Of a stretch of 64,000 nucleotides of DNA, positions 53,189 to 62,179 are shown in pieces. The notes beneath the pieces were generated by a model. The model was not told the origin of the DNA, ran no database searches, and saw only the letters and a list, made by a program, of their open reading frames with translations. Source of the stretch: Lysinibacillus antri (GTDB lineage: Bacteria; Bacillota; Bacilli; Bacillales_A; Planococcaceae). A program made the position numbers and the translations under genes. How positions within the stretch are numbered: the first letter of the stretch is position 1; the number at the start of each line of letters is the position of its first letter. Where the stretch lies: assembly GCF_003977595.1 (NCBI RefSeq), contig NZ_RYYR01000009.1, positions 100,110-164,109 of the forward strand, in the 5' to 3' direction.

Positions 53189-54202
53189 TTGCGACACAAA
53201 TTAATCGCTTTTATCGTCATGTTGTTAAGTGTGCTAGTACTTGCGGCTTGTGGGGAGGATTCACCGGAGAAAGTTTTAAAGGATTTAAACAACAAATGGA
53301 ATGATGTAAAAGGGTACGAGCTTGATGCCACGATGGAGATCAAAACTGGAAATGAGCCACGAGTGTATGATGTAAACGTTTGGCATACTGAACCAGATTT
53401 CTACCGTGTGAAAGTGACTCAACAAGGTGAAGATGTAACACAAATGATCATTCGAAATGAAGAAGGAGTATTTGTTGTAACACCGTCTTTACGAAAAACG
53501 TACAAGTTCCAAAGTGAATGGCCGAAACAAAATAGCCAAGCCTACTTAATTGGTGCACTAGCAGAGGATTTATTAGCTGATGACAAAGTGGTAATGGAAG
53601 AAGATGAAAAGAACTATATCTTTACAGCTGCAACAAGAAACAATCATAAGAGCATTATGCCGACACAAAAAATTGTTGTAGATAAGAAAACGATGCTTCC
53701 GACTTCTGTTTCTGTATTAAACGAAGCAGAGGAAGAGCAAATGCTTATATCATTTAAAAATATTGATTTAGGTATGCAACATAAAGAAAGTGAATACGCA
53801 GTTGAGAAGTTTTCTGACGACAAAGATGCAAAAGATACAGCAAGCGCTGATGTTGAACCAACTGTGTTTGAAACACATTATCCTAATTTAGATTGGAATA
53901 ATACGAAACTCATCGACGAGAAAACTGTTTCTGAAGATGGAATCGACCGTGTAATTTTAACGTTCGAAGGGGACAAATCATTTACACTTGTTCAACAACC
54001 GATTGTATATGAAGAAGATGCAACGCTACCTGTATTTGCACCTGGGGATCCAGCAGATTTAGGATTTACAATTGGGGCTATTACAGACAATTCCATTAGC
54101 TGGGAGCGCGATGGTGTATCATTCTTTATCGCTTCTGACAATTTAACGAAAGATGAAATGATGGAAGTTGCGGCCTCTGTAACTACTGGAGGTTTAAAAT
54201 AA
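53189..54202 (+). CDS. ydcC: outer-surface lipoprotein YdcC (LolA-like)
   Basis: The 337-residue product has a lipoprotein signal (LVLAACGE, Cys21) and a LolA/LppX-like beta fold domain (VLKDLNNKWNDVKGYELDAT; IIRNEEGVFVVTPSLRKTYK). In B. subtilis YdcC is a sporulation-linked lipoprotein; it likely binds a lipid on the outer face. Start is TTG at 53189 with AAAGGATGGAG before it. It is followed by a hairpin and then alr. Confidence 0.85.
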   Translation: MRHKLIAFIVMLLSVLVLAACGEDSPEKVLKDLNNKWNDVKGYELDATMEIKTGNEPRVYDVNVWHTEPDFYRVKVTQQGEDVTQMIIRNEEGVFVVTPSLRKTYKFQSEWPKQNSQAYLIGALAEDLLADDKVVMEEDEKNYIFTAATRNNHKSIMPTQKIVVDKKTMLPTSVSVLNEAEEEQMLISFKNIDLGMQHKESEYAVEKFSDDKDAKDTASADVEPTVFETHYPNLDWNNTKLIDEKTVSEDGIDRVILTFEGDKSFTLVQQPIVYEEDATLPVFAPGDPADLGFTIGAITDNSISWERDGVSFFIASDNLTKDEMMEVAASVTTGGLK

Positions 54203-54240
54203 ATAGATAGTTTAATTTGTGGGGCAGCTCACAAGATAAG

Positions 54241-54292
54241 TTGTGCCAAACGTTTGGACAAAGCGTTTGGCGCAATTATAAATCCTTTTTTA
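54241..54292 (+). terminator. ydcC terminator
   Basis: TTGTGCCAAACG pairs with CGTTTGGCGCAA (one G-T), and a T-tract follows 12 bases later. The inner CCAAACGTTTGG is an alternative palindrome. Confidence 0.65.
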
Positions 54293-54407
54293 AAGAAAGT
54301 TTCCTATCTACAGGTGAGAGTAGATATGTTGGATATTAAATTTTTATCAAAAAGAAAAAAATTCTAAAATTTGAAGTTTATAAATTGAAAAAGAAGGTAA
54401 ATAAATA

Positions 54408-55535
54408 ATGCAGAACAAACAACACTTCCGTCCAACAAAAGCAATCATTGATTTACAAGCAATTAAACAGAATATTTGTCATTTGAAAGAACATCTAAAA
54501 CCTAATGTTCAAATTGTGGCAGTAGTGAAGGCGAATGCTTACGGACATGGGGATGTAGAAGTTGCGCGGGCAGCAATAGAGGCAGGGGCAAGTATGTTAG
54601 CTGTTGCTACACCCGAGGAAGCGCTTCATATCCGAAAGCATTTTCCTACTACTGATGTATTAATATTAGGTTATTCACCAAGTTCATTTGCGGAGGTTGC
54701 AGCAAATGAAAATATTATATTAACCGTTTATTCAAAAGATTGGGTACAACAAGTCTGTACGCAATCAAACTCCTCAAAACCATTAAAATTACATATTAAA
54801 ATTGATACAGGCATGGGTAGAATAGGGGTTACCTCAATTGAAACCTTAATGGATCTTTATAATGAAATCAACAAATCTTCAAATTTAGTTGTAGATGGGA
54901 TCTTCACACATTTTGCAACAGCAGATGAAGAAGACGATTCATACTTTAACAAACAAGTAACAATGTTTCAGCAATTTATCGCCACACTACCGAAAAAACC
55001 AAGAATAGTTCATGCAGCCAATACAGCAACAATGCTTATTAAAGATCCACAACTTCAATTTGATGCAGTTCGATTTGGCATTTCGATGTACGGTCTTGCA
55101 CCTTCTGCCTATGTAAAAACAAAATTACCGTTTCCATTACAGTCAGCCTTCTCGTTAGAAACTGAATTGATTGAAGTTAAACAAGTAGAGGCAGGTCAAT
55201 CCATAGGGTATGGGGCAACTTTTACAGCAACAGAATCGTCCTATATTGGTACGCTTCCAATAGGTTATGCAGATGGGTTAATTCGCAAATTTAGCGGGCA
55301 ACATGTGCTTATTGATGGGAAAAGGGTTCCAATAGTTGGTCGAATTTGTATGGACCAATGTATGATATTATTACCAATTGCATATAATATAGGTGAAAAA
55401 GTAACTTTAATTGGAAAACAAAAAGATGAAGAAATTACAATGGATGAATGGGCTTCGAAAGTCGATACGATAAACTATGAAATACCTTGTATCATAACTA
55501 GTAGAGTCCCAAGAGTTTATTACACAAAGCAGTAA
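54408..55535 (+). CDS. alr: alanine racemase
   Basis: The 375-residue product is a fold-type III PLP racemase making D-alanine for the wall. PLP Lys41 is in VVKANAYGHG, with the second catalytic Tyr in SIGYGATF near residue 266; KIDTGMGRIG and GRICMDQCMI are conserved. It feeds Ddl and the neighbouring wall genes. The ribosome site is AAGGTAAA, moderate. It is followed by the ndoAI-ndoA pair, as in B. subtilis. Confidence 0.95.
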   Translation: MQNKQHFRPTKAIIDLQAIKQNICHLKEHLKPNVQIVAVVKANAYGHGDVEVARAAIEAGASMLAVATPEEALHIRKHFPTTDVLILGYSPSSFAEVAANENIILTVYSKDWVQQVCTQSNSSKPLKLHIKIDTGMGRIGVTSIETLMDLYNEINKSSNLVVDGIFTHFATADEEDDSYFNKQVTMFQQFIATLPKKPRIVHAANTATMLIKDPQLQFDAVRFGISMYGLAPSAYVKTKLPFPLQSAFSLETELIEVKQVEAGQSIGYGATFTATESSYIGTLPIGYADGLIRKFSGQHVLIDGKRVPIVGRICMDQCMILLPIAYNIGEKVTLIGKQKDEEITMDEWASKVDTINYEIPCIITSRVPRVYYTKQ

Positions 55536-55677
55536 AATACGACAAAATCTCCAACAAAAACCGATATAACTACACAGTTTGCCACATTTTTTACTAACCT
55601 ATCTTTTCAACTCATCTATTGGATGATAGAATGATATAGAAATGACAAATGGTACGGTTTTTGTGGAGGTGCTTGTT

Positions 55678-55968
55678 TTGTACGCGAAAAAAGTTGAAAA
55701 CGTAAGGGAAGTAGAGATTAAGCTTCCTCAAGAAATGATGTTAATGGAGTTTAACCATACACTTGAGCAAAAATCTGGAGACAACGAAAGCCCTGTCTAT
55801 ATCTCGTCTCGTAGATTATCAACGCACAAGCAACCAAATCAAATACGGGAAGCTTTAATGAAAGGCTATGTGGAGATGTCACAAATAAACTTAAAAATTT
55901 GTAGTGAATGTCTACATGTAGAATATGAAGCGGAGCATATGGTAGAGCGTCTCGTAAGCGGGGGATGA
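55678..55968 (+). CDS. ndoAI: antitoxin NdoAI (EndoAI/MazE-type), diverged N-terminus
   Basis: The 96-residue product is the antitoxin of NdoA. The C-terminal toxin-binding half ([16 protein letters not shown], then [13 protein letters not shown]) matches B. subtilis NdoAI closely. The N-terminal ribbon-helix-helix part keeps the [12 protein letters not shown] strand, but its helices ([15 protein letters not shown]) are unlike the usual RSEFI-type sequence, though the length is kept. I chose TTG 55678, six bases after GGAGGTG; the ATG at 55642 lacks a site. It overlaps the next frame's ATGA. Confidence 0.85.
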   Translation: MYAKKVENVREVEIKLPQEMMLMEFNHTLEQKSGDNESPVYISSRRLSTHKQPNQIREALMKGYVEMSQINLKICSECLHVEYEAEHMVERLVSGG

Positions 55969-55973
55969 CATTT

Positions 55974-56324
55974 TTGATTGTGAAACGAGGGGACGTTTTT
56001 TTTGCAGATTTATCACCTGTTGTGGGATCTGAACAAGGCGGTACTAGGCCCGTATTAATCATTCAAAATGATATAGGAAATCGTTTTAGTCCAACTGTAA
56101 TCATTGCGGCCATTACTGCGCAAATTCAAAAAGCAAAATTGCCGACTCATGTCGAAATCGATGCGAAGAAATATGGTTTCGAACGAAATTCGGTAATTTT
56201 GCTTGAGCAATTGCGCACTATTGACAAATCAAGACTTACTGATCGAATTACGCAACTTGATGAAGAACTGATGGAAAAAGTGGATATCGCATTAGAAATA
56301 AGCTTAGGGTTACTCAAATTTTAA
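55974..56324 (+). CDS. ndoA: endoribonuclease toxin NdoA (EndoA/MazF)
   Basis: The 116-residue product is an mRNA interferase, nearly identical in pattern to B. subtilis Ndo[47 protein letters not shown]. Family members cut UACAU. TTG at 55974 yields the known 116-residue length and has GCGGGGGAT upstream; ATG at 55965 overlapping the antitoxin stop would add three residues. A terminator follows, separating the module from the sigB operon. Confidence 0.93.
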   Translation: MIVKRGDVFFADLSPVVGSEQGGTRPVLIIQNDIGNRFSPTVIIAAITAQIQKAKLPTHVEIDAKKYGFERNSVILLEQLRTIDKSRLTDRITQLDEELMEKVDIALEISLGLLKF

Positions 56325-56336
56325 TACATAATTGTA

Positions 56337-56385
56337 AAAAGGCACTTTCTGCAAAATATCGCAGCTAAAGTGCCTTTTGTTATGG
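56337..56385 (+). terminator. ndoA terminator
   Basis: AAAGGCACTTT pairs with AAAGTGCCTTT around GC-rich inner sequence, then a T-tract. In B. subtilis this place is occupied by rsbR. Confidence 0.85.
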
Positions 56386-56448
56386 GAAATTTTGATAAAA
56401 TGGTGATATAATAAATTTAATTTTCAAAAATTAATATTAATTCTATAA

Positions 56449-56478
56449 TTGATAGAAGTATCCTCGATAAGATATATT
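56449..56478 (+). promoter_or_regulatory. rsbT-rsbU promoter
   Basis: TTGATA and TATATT are separated by 18 bases, about 120 bases before rsbT. A sigma-A type promoter is expected here because a terminator isolates the module from ndoA. Confidence 0.45.
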
Positions 56479-56601
56479 ATAGATAATAGTTTAGTAAATA
56501 CATAGTAAATCTTCAATTTTTTCTCTATTCAGGCTACTAGTGAGAAGTGTTCTTCTTCCGTATGGAGAAAAGTGAAAATATGTATATATGGAGGTGCAGT
56601 C

Positions 56602-57003
56602 ATGGATAATAAGTCGACAATAGAAATCGTAACAGAACTAGATATTGTAACTGCACGTCGACTTGGTCGTAACAAAGCAAGAGAAATTGGTTTTGACACA
56701 GTAGATCAAGCTAGGATTACGACAGTTATAAGTGAACTGGCAAAAAATATATTTTTATATGCGCATATTGGAAAAGTGGTTATTGAAGTTTTGGAGTATA
56801 ACGGTAAAAAAGGGATTGGTGTTAAAGCAATCGACAAAGGTCCTGGAATTAAAGAAGTACGGAAAGTTTTAGAAGATCGCTATCTAGCTCCAGATAGTGT
56901 TGGTGCTGGATTACCTGCAGTTAAGCGACTAGTCGATTACTTTGATATTCAATCAGAAGTTGGAATGGGGACAACAGTGGAAATAAAAAAATGGCTAAGA
57001 TAG
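56602..57003 (+). CDS. rsbT: switch protein/serine kinase RsbT
   Basis: The 133-residue product is a GHKL-type kinase: SELAKNIFLYAHIGKVVIEV (N box), KAIDKGPGI (G1) and GAGLPAVKRLVDYFDI (G2). In the classic pathway it phosphorylates RsbS/RsbR in the stressosome and, once free, binds RsbU. Here neither rsbR nor rsbS is present upstream. I chose ATG 56602 with GGAGGTG and 133 residues, equal to B. subtilis RsbT. Confidence 0.93.
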   Translation: MDNKSTIEIVTELDIVTARRLGRNKAREIGFDTVDQARITTVISELAKNIFLYAHIGKVVIEVLEYNGKKGIGVKAIDKGPGIKEVRKVLEDRYLAPDSVGAGLPAVKRLVDYFDIQSEVGMGTTVEIKKWLR

Positions 57004-57016
57004 GCGTGAATTAAAA

Positions 57017-58015
57017 TTGGAACAACTTAAAATTCAATATAAAAAGATACTATCGGATTATATTCAAAATTTAAATGAGAGCAATTTATATATTGGCCAA
57101 AATTTTATTAAACAACTGATTCAAAAAAATGTGAGTCCAGAAGAAGTAATAAGTATACATAAACAAGCAGTTATAGAAATCTATGGTGATTTACCAGATT
57201 CGATGAAACATTCATATGATTTTTTAATCGAAGTCATGCTGAACTTTGGCTTGATGTTTAAAGAACACCAAAGTCTTCTTATGAAACAGGAAGAATTACG
57301 TATTGAGATGGATATTGCGACAAAAATCCAAAACTTATTATTAGAGACATCTATTCCAAAACCAAACTCTCTTGATATAGGAATGATTTCAATTCCGGTA
57401 AGAAAAATGAATGGAGATTACGTACACTTTAGGCATGCGGATGATAGTTATTTAAGTGTGGCCGTAACAGATGTGGTGGGTAAAGGGGTACCTGCTGCTC
57501 TTTGCATGTCCATGGTGAAATATGGACTAGATACGTTAGAGTATGCACCGATTAATCCTTCCTATGTTTTAGAGGTGTTAAATAATATCATAGAAAAAAG
57601 TGTAGACGATAGCATGTTTGTATCACTGTTTTACGGTCGTTATAATTTGAAAGATGATACATTTACATACAGTTCAGCGGGGCACGAACCTGCCATTTAC
57701 TTTAATGCTGCAGAACAAACTTACTATGATTTAGAGTCTAAAGGTCTATTGTTAGGGATATTAAGACAAGTAAAATATAATCAATTTGACATCAAACTAC
57801 AGGACGATGATTTTCTTATTATCGTAACAGATGGCGTAACGGATTTTAGAGAATTAGAGAATTTTAACTCTCGAGAGTATATTAAGAGTCTTGCCTTGTC
57901 TTGCTGTCATTTAAGTGCACAAGATATGTGTAAAACAATTTATGATGATTTGCAAAAGAAACAAGAATTAGAAGACGACTTTACGATCGTAATTATAAAA
58001 AAGAATAGAAAATAG
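57017..58015 (+). CDS. rsbU: PP2C phosphatase RsbU
   Basis: The 332-residue product has an N-terminal helical RsbT-binding domain (about 1-85; SNLYIGQNFIKQLIQKNVSP) and a C-terminal SpoIIE-type PP2C phosphatase (VAVTDVVGKGVPAALCMSMV with the metal Asp; SSAGHEPAIYFN; IIVTDGVTDFRE). It dephosphorylates RsbV-P to start sigma-B release. The start is TTG with a poor ribosome site (AGGCGTG), suggesting coupling with rsbT. The intact RsbT-binding domain implies that RsbT still works. Confidence 0.92.
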   Translation: MEQLKIQYKKILSDYIQNLNESNLYIGQNFIKQLIQKNVSPEEVISIHKQAVIEIYGDLPDSMKHSYDFLIEVMLNFGLMFKEHQSLLMKQEELRIEMDIATKIQNLLLETSIPKPNSLDIGMISIPVRKMNGDYVHFRHADDSYLSVAVTDVVGKGVPAALCMSMVKYGLDTLEYAPINPSYVLEVLNNIIEKSVDDSMFVSLFYGRYNLKDDTFTYSSAGHEPAIYFNAAEQTYYDLESKGLLLGILRQVKYNQFDIKLQDDDFLIIVTDGVTDFRELENFNSREYIKSLALSCCHLSAQDMCKTIYDDLQKKQELEDDFTIVIIKKNRK

Positions 58016-58040
58016 GTTTAAATACAATAGTACAGGGAAA
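58016..58040 (+). promoter_or_regulatory. sigma-B-type promoter ahead of rsbV
   Basis: GTTTAA is separated by 13 bases from GGGAAA, matching the sigma-B consensus GTTTAA/GGGTAT at ten of twelve positions. It starts one base after the rsbU stop, exactly where B. subtilis has its autoregulatory sigma-B promoter. Confidence 0.75.
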
Positions 58041-58071
58041 TGTATCGTAGTTAAATTGGAGGTGTCCGAAA

Positions 58072-58416
58072 ATGAATGTAAATGTACAGTTTCGGGAAGA
58101 TGGCGAAATAATAAAAGGGTTTATCGAAGGGGAAGTAGACACCTATACAGCACCGCTTTTACGCGATGAATTAGATACAATACGCATTTTTGAAGGGGTA
58201 TTGATTGAGTTAGATTTATCCCAAGTGAATTATATGGATAGCACAGGTCTTGGAATCTTTGTTGCCTTTTATAAAAAGGTATTGAAACAAAACGGAAATT
58301 TAAAATTAGTTGCATTATCTAGTAGACTTACTAGACTCTTTGAAATTACTGGTCTTAGTGAACTAATGGATATTGAGTCAAATAAGAGGGTGAAAACTAT
58401 AAATGAGAGCATTTGA
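58072..58416 (+). CDS. rsbV: anti-anti-sigma factor RsbV
   Basis: The 114-residue product is a STAS-domain antagonist of RsbW. The phosphorylation site is Ser57 in YMDSTGLGIF. Dephosphorylated RsbV binds RsbW and frees sigma-B. GGAGGTG sets the start. It overlaps rsbW by 14 bases. Confidence 0.95.
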   Translation: MNVNVQFREDGEIIKGFIEGEVDTYTAPLLRDELDTIRIFEGVLIELDLSQVNYMDSTGLGIFVAFYKKVLKQNGNLKLVALSSRLTRLFEITGLSELMDIESNKRVKTINESI

Positions 58417-58873
58417 CTACATTGAATTAAGAATCCCTGCTAAACCTCAATATGTGAGTGTCATGAGACTAACGATTTCCGGATTGGCAACACGTGTAGG
58501 CTTCTCTTACGACCAAATAGAAGATATGAAAATAGCAGTTAGCGAGGCAATAACGAATGTTGTTCAACACGCTTATAACGATGGTGAAGATGGAGACATC
58601 GTAATTGGAAGTGCATTATACAGCGATAAGATTGAGGTAATGATTTCCGATTGTGGCAATAGCTTTAACTTTGAAGTGGTTAGAGCGAATATAGGACCAT
58701 ACCATGAAAATGATAATGTTGAACGATTACGTGAAGGTGGACTAGGGTTGTTTTTAATGGAAACATTAATGGATGAAGTGAGGTTTAACAATGATGGTGG
58801 AGTAACTGTTTTCATGACGAAGTATGTCAATAGAGAGCAGGTGGGAGAAGATGTTGAATCCGTCTCAACTTAA
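58403..58873 (+). CDS. rsbW: anti-sigma factor/serine kinase RsbW
   Basis: The 156-residue product is the sigma-B anti-sigma factor and RsbV kinase. Its GHKL motifs are VSEAITNVVQHAYND (N box), ISDCGNSF (G1) and REGGLGLFLMETLMDEV (G2). It holds sigma-B when RsbV is phosphorylated. It overlaps rsbV (14 bases) and sigB (23 bases), keeping stoichiometry through coupled translation. Confidence 0.95.
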   Translation: MRAFDYIELRIPAKPQYVSVMRLTISGLATRVGFSYDQIEDMKIAVSEAITNVVQHAYNDGEDGDIVIGSALYSDKIEVMISDCGNSFNFEVVRANIGPYHENDNVERLREGGLGLFLMETLMDEVRFNNDGGVTVFMTKYVNREQVGEDVESVST

Positions 58874-59633
58874 CACGACATCTACGGATAAAGTGAACAA
58901 ATGGATAGAGCAATATCAATTATCAAATGATGATGTTGCTCTAACAAATTTAGTAGTACACTATAAAACCCTAGTAGAATCAATTGCAAAGAAGTATTCA
59001 TATGGAAAAACACATTATGAAGATATCGTTCAAGTGGGGATGCTTGGATTATTAGGTGCAATAAAAAGGTTCGATTTGTCAGTTGGTAAAAGTTTTGAAG
59101 CCTTTGCAATACCAACAATAATTGGAGAGATAAAACGTTTTCTGCGGGATAAAACGTGGGATGTCCATGTGCCTAGACGAATAAAAGAACTAGGACCTAG
59201 AATTAAAACGGCTGTAGAAGTTTTGACAACGACACTTCAAAAATCTCCAGCTATTCATGAAATTGCTACATACTTAGATGTTGAAGAAGAAGACGTGCTA
59301 GAGGCGATGGAAATGTCCAAAAGTTATCATGCGCTATCGATGGATTATTCCGTTGAATCAGAACAAGACGGAAGTACAGTTACGCTATTTGATATCATTG
59401 GAAAAGAAGATGATGGTTTTGAAAGGACAAACCGTCGAATTATCGTTTCTACGGCAATGGAAGTATTAGATGAAAGAGAAAAAGAAGTCTTAAAATTAAC
59501 CTATATCGATCAACTCAGTCAAAAAGAGGCTGGTGATTTACTCGGAATCTCTCAAATGCATGTCTCACGTATACAACGAAAAGCTATAAAAAAGTTACAG
59601 GAAAAAATCGATGCAAATTCTGATGTTTCGTAG
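58851..59633 (+). CDS. sigB: general stress sigma factor SigB
   Basis: The 260-residue product is a sigma-70 type factor of the SigB/SigF group: KYSYGKTHYEDIVQVGMLGL (region 2), VHVPRRIKELGPRIK (region 3) and QLSQKEAGDLLGISQMHVSR (region 4.2). It directs stress genes from GTTTAA/GGGTAT promoters. ATG 58851 lies inside the rsbW 3' end after GTGGGAG. The gene is followed by a terminator and tex, not rsbX. Confidence 0.95.
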   Translation: MLNPSQLNTTSTDKVNKWIEQYQLSNDDVALTNLVVHYKTLVESIAKKYSYGKTHYEDIVQVGMLGLLGAIKRFDLSVGKSFEAFAIPTIIGEIKRFLRDKTWDVHVPRRIKELGPRIKTAVEVLTTTLQKSPAIHEIATYLDVEEEDVLEAMEMSKSYHALSMDYSVESEQDGSTVTLFDIIGKEDDGFERTNRRIIVSTAMEVLDEREKEVLKLTYIDQLSQKEAGDLLGISQMHVSRIQRKAIKKLQEKIDANSDVS

Positions 59634-59684
59634 TTTTTCACTATTTGTAGTGTGGAAAACTTATTGTGAAAATATTGATCAATG

Positions 59685-59722
59685 AAGTCTACTCGAGTGT
59701 TATGTAAAGAGTAGACTTTTTT
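59685..59722 (+). terminator. sigB operon terminator
   Basis: AAGTCTACTC and GAGTAGACTT form a ten-base perfect stem, then six T. Confidence 0.88.
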
Positions 59723-59872
59723 ACTGAACAAAAAGCATGGATGTTGAGGTGTGAATAGTGTTTTGCTATAGGCGCTAGTTCCTTCTGCTTGTCTAAATAA
59801 ACAATGTCTACAATAGTAGAAAGTGGTAATGTTATTATAAGGATATGTAAATGTGAAAGGCAGGAAATAATA

Positions 59873-62044
59873 ATGGACCATAACAAAATGCTTCAAATAA
59901 TTGCGACAGATACAAAAGTAAAACCAACTCAAGCAGATGCAGTTATAAAATTATTAGAAGACGGTAATACAGTACCATTTATTGCGCGTTATCGTAAGGA
60001 AGCTACTGGCTCATTAGATGAAGTACAAATAAAATTAATTGAAGATCGATATCATTACCTACAACAGCTCGAACAAAGAAAAGAAGAAGTACTTCGTTTA
60101 ATTGAGGAACAGGGAAAATTAACGGAAGAATTAGCGACTTCTATTCAAGGAGCAACGGTATTACAACGTGTTGAAGATTTATATCGACCATATAAACAAA
60201 AGCGCCGGACAAAAGCAACCATTGCAAAAGAAAAAGGATTAGAACCTTTAGCAGACGAATTAATGAAGTTCTCAAAAGAATCGATTGAAACCTTTGCTGA
60301 GACGTTCATTAATGAAGAAAAAGGTGTATCGACTGTTGAGGAAGCTTTAGCAGGGGCTAAGGATATACTAGCGGAAAGGTTTGCAGATGACGCAGCGGTT
60401 CGAGACAAAATACGAAAACTAACGTGGAGAGAAGGGCGCATCACCACTTCTGTAAAAGACGCAGAAAAAGACGAGAAGCAAGTGTTTGAGATGTATTATG
60501 AATATGAAGAGCCTGTTAAATATATCGTCCCACATCGTACTCTTGCTATTAATCGAGGAGAAAAAGAAGATATTTTAAAAGTGTCGATCCATGTACCAAT
60601 CGAACAAGTGCTGCAAATTATGGAACGAGAGTGGCTGCCACAAAACTCAACCTCTTCCTCTGTTGGGCATGTAAAAGAGGCCATTGAAGATAGCTATAAA
60701 CGCCTCATTCAAAGCTCTATTGAACGTGAAATTCGAAATGAATTAACAGAGAAGGCAGAAGAACAAGCGATTCATATTTTTTCTGAAAATCTAAGAAGTC
60801 TTTTATTACAACCTCCATTACGTGGGAAAGTGGTGCTTGGAGTAGACCCAGCATACCGTACAGGTTGTAAACTGGCGGTGGTAGATGAGACGGGGAAAAT
60901 GTTAGAAGTAACAGCGATTTACCCACACCCACCAAAACCAGATATAGCAAAATCAAAAGCTGTAGTAAAATCATTTTTAGATAAATATCCAATTAGCATC
61001 ATTGCAATCGGGAATGGGACAGCTTCTCGAGAAACGGAACAATTTATTGCAGATGTACTAAAAGAAGTACACAATGATGTGGCCTACGTCATTGTCAATG
61101 AAGCAGGTGCCTCTGTCTATTCGGCTTCAGAGGTAGCGCGTAATGAATTTCCAGACTTACAAGTTGAACAAAGAAGTGCCGTTTCGATTGCAAGACGACT
61201 ACAAGATCCACTATCTGAATTAGTGAAAATAGAACCAAAAGCAGTAGGGGTAGGTCAATATCAACATGATGTATCGCAAAAGAAATTGGCAGAATCATTA
61301 ACTTTTATTGTGGAAACAGCAGTGAATCAGGTAGGGGTAGATGTAAATACAGCCTCATCTTCTCTTTTGCAATATGTCTCCGGTTTATCGAAAACAGTAG
61401 CAGAGAATATCGTGAACGTTCGAAGTGAAGGCGGAAAATTCACATCTCGAGCGCAATTAAAGAAAATTCCGCGTCTAGGAACCAAAACGTATGAGCAAGC
61501 AATCGGTTTTTTACGTATTCCAGAAGCGAAAAATCCCCTTGATGCAACAGGAATCCATCCTGAAAGCTATAAATTAGCAGAAGATATATTATCTGCGGTA
61601 GGCTTAACGAAAAAAGATGTTGGAACGCCGAAATGTGAAGAGGCGCTTGCTAGTATCGATATTCAAAATTTAAGTTTCCAGTTAGATGTTGGGGAAATCA
61701 CAGTGAAGGATATAGTAGATACACTAATGAAACCAACACGAGACCCACGTGATGCGTTCCCACAACCACTATTAAAAACAGACGTACTGAAGATGGAAGA
61801 CTTACAAGTTGGCATGGAATTACAGGGTACAGTTCGGAATGTTGTAGATTTTGGTGCGTTTGTAGATATTGGTGTAAAACAAGATGGACTAGTTCATATT
61901 TCGAAATTACAAAAACGACGCATAAAGCATCCATTAGAAGTTGTATCTTTAGGAGATATCGTTACAGTATGGGTAGACAAAGTTGAGGTGGAAAAAGGTC
62001 GTATAGCTTTAACGATGATTCCACCTGAAAAACAAACTGATTAA
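59873..62044 (+). CDS. tex: Tex-family transcription accessory protein (YdcI-like)
   Basis: The 723-residue product is Tex: an N-terminal helical domain (QADAVIKLLEDGNTVPFIAR), a YqgF domain (VVLGVDPAYRTGCKLAVVDE), helix-hairpin-helix repeats (NIVNVRSEGGKFTSRAQLKK) and a C-terminal S1 RNA-binding domain (GTVRNVVDFGAFVDIGVKQD). It binds nucleic acids and affects transcription. I chose ATG 59873 after CAGGAAA; the longer frame reads the promoter region. Monocistronic, as ydcI in B. subtilis. Confidence 0.94.
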   Translation: MDHNKMLQIIATDTKVKPTQADAVIKLLEDGNTVPFIARYRKEATGSLDEVQIKLIEDRYHYLQQLEQRKEEVLRLIEEQGKLTEELATSIQGATVLQRVEDLYRPYKQKRRTKATIAKEKGLEPLADELMKFSKESIETFAETFINEEKGVSTVEEALAGAKDILAERFADDAAVRDKIRKLTWREGRITTSVKDAEKDEKQVFEMYYEYEEPVKYIVPHRTLAINRGEKEDILKVSIHVPIEQVLQIMEREWLPQNSTSSSVGHVKEAIEDSYKRLIQSSIEREIRNELTEKAEEQAIHIFSENLRSLLLQPPLRGKVVLGVDPAYRTGCKLAVVDETGKMLEVTAIYPHPPKPDIAKSKAVVKSFLDKYPISIIAIGNGTASRETEQFIADVLKEVHNDVAYVIVNEAGASVYSASEVARNEFPDLQVEQRSAVSIARRLQDPLSELVKIEPKAVGVGQYQHDVSQKKLAESLTFIVETAVNQVGVDVNTASSSLLQYVSGLSKTVAENIVNVRSEGGKFTSRAQLKKIPRLGTKTYEQAIGFLRIPEAKNPLDATGIHPESYKLAEDILSAVGLTKKDVGTPKCEEALASIDIQNLSFQLDVGEITVKDIVDTLMKPTRDPRDAFPQPLLKTDVLKMEDLQVGMELQGTVRNVVDFGAFVDIGVKQDGLVHISKLQKRRIKHPLEVVSLGDIVTVWVDKVEVEKGRIALTMIPPEKQTD

Positions 62045-62052
62045 AATTATTG

Positions 62053-62083
62053 AGTGCACAGAATTTTCAACTGTGCACTTTTT
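62053..62083 (+). terminator. tex terminator
   Basis: AGTGCACAG and CTGTGCACT form a nine-base stem over a nine-base loop, then TTTT. Confidence 0.85.
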
Positions 62084-62179
62084 AGATTTTTTAAATGATT
62101 ATATAATTATGTGAACAAGTTGATCTAAAAGAGGATGCATACCAAGTACGATTTAAGCAAATGATGAAAGGAGAAAAAA

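Noticed and set aside
54324..54365. 13-codon peptide (ATGTTGGATATTAAA...) before alr as a leader peptide
   Set aside because: It has a passable AGGTGA but no hairpin pair or codon bias pointing to attenuation.
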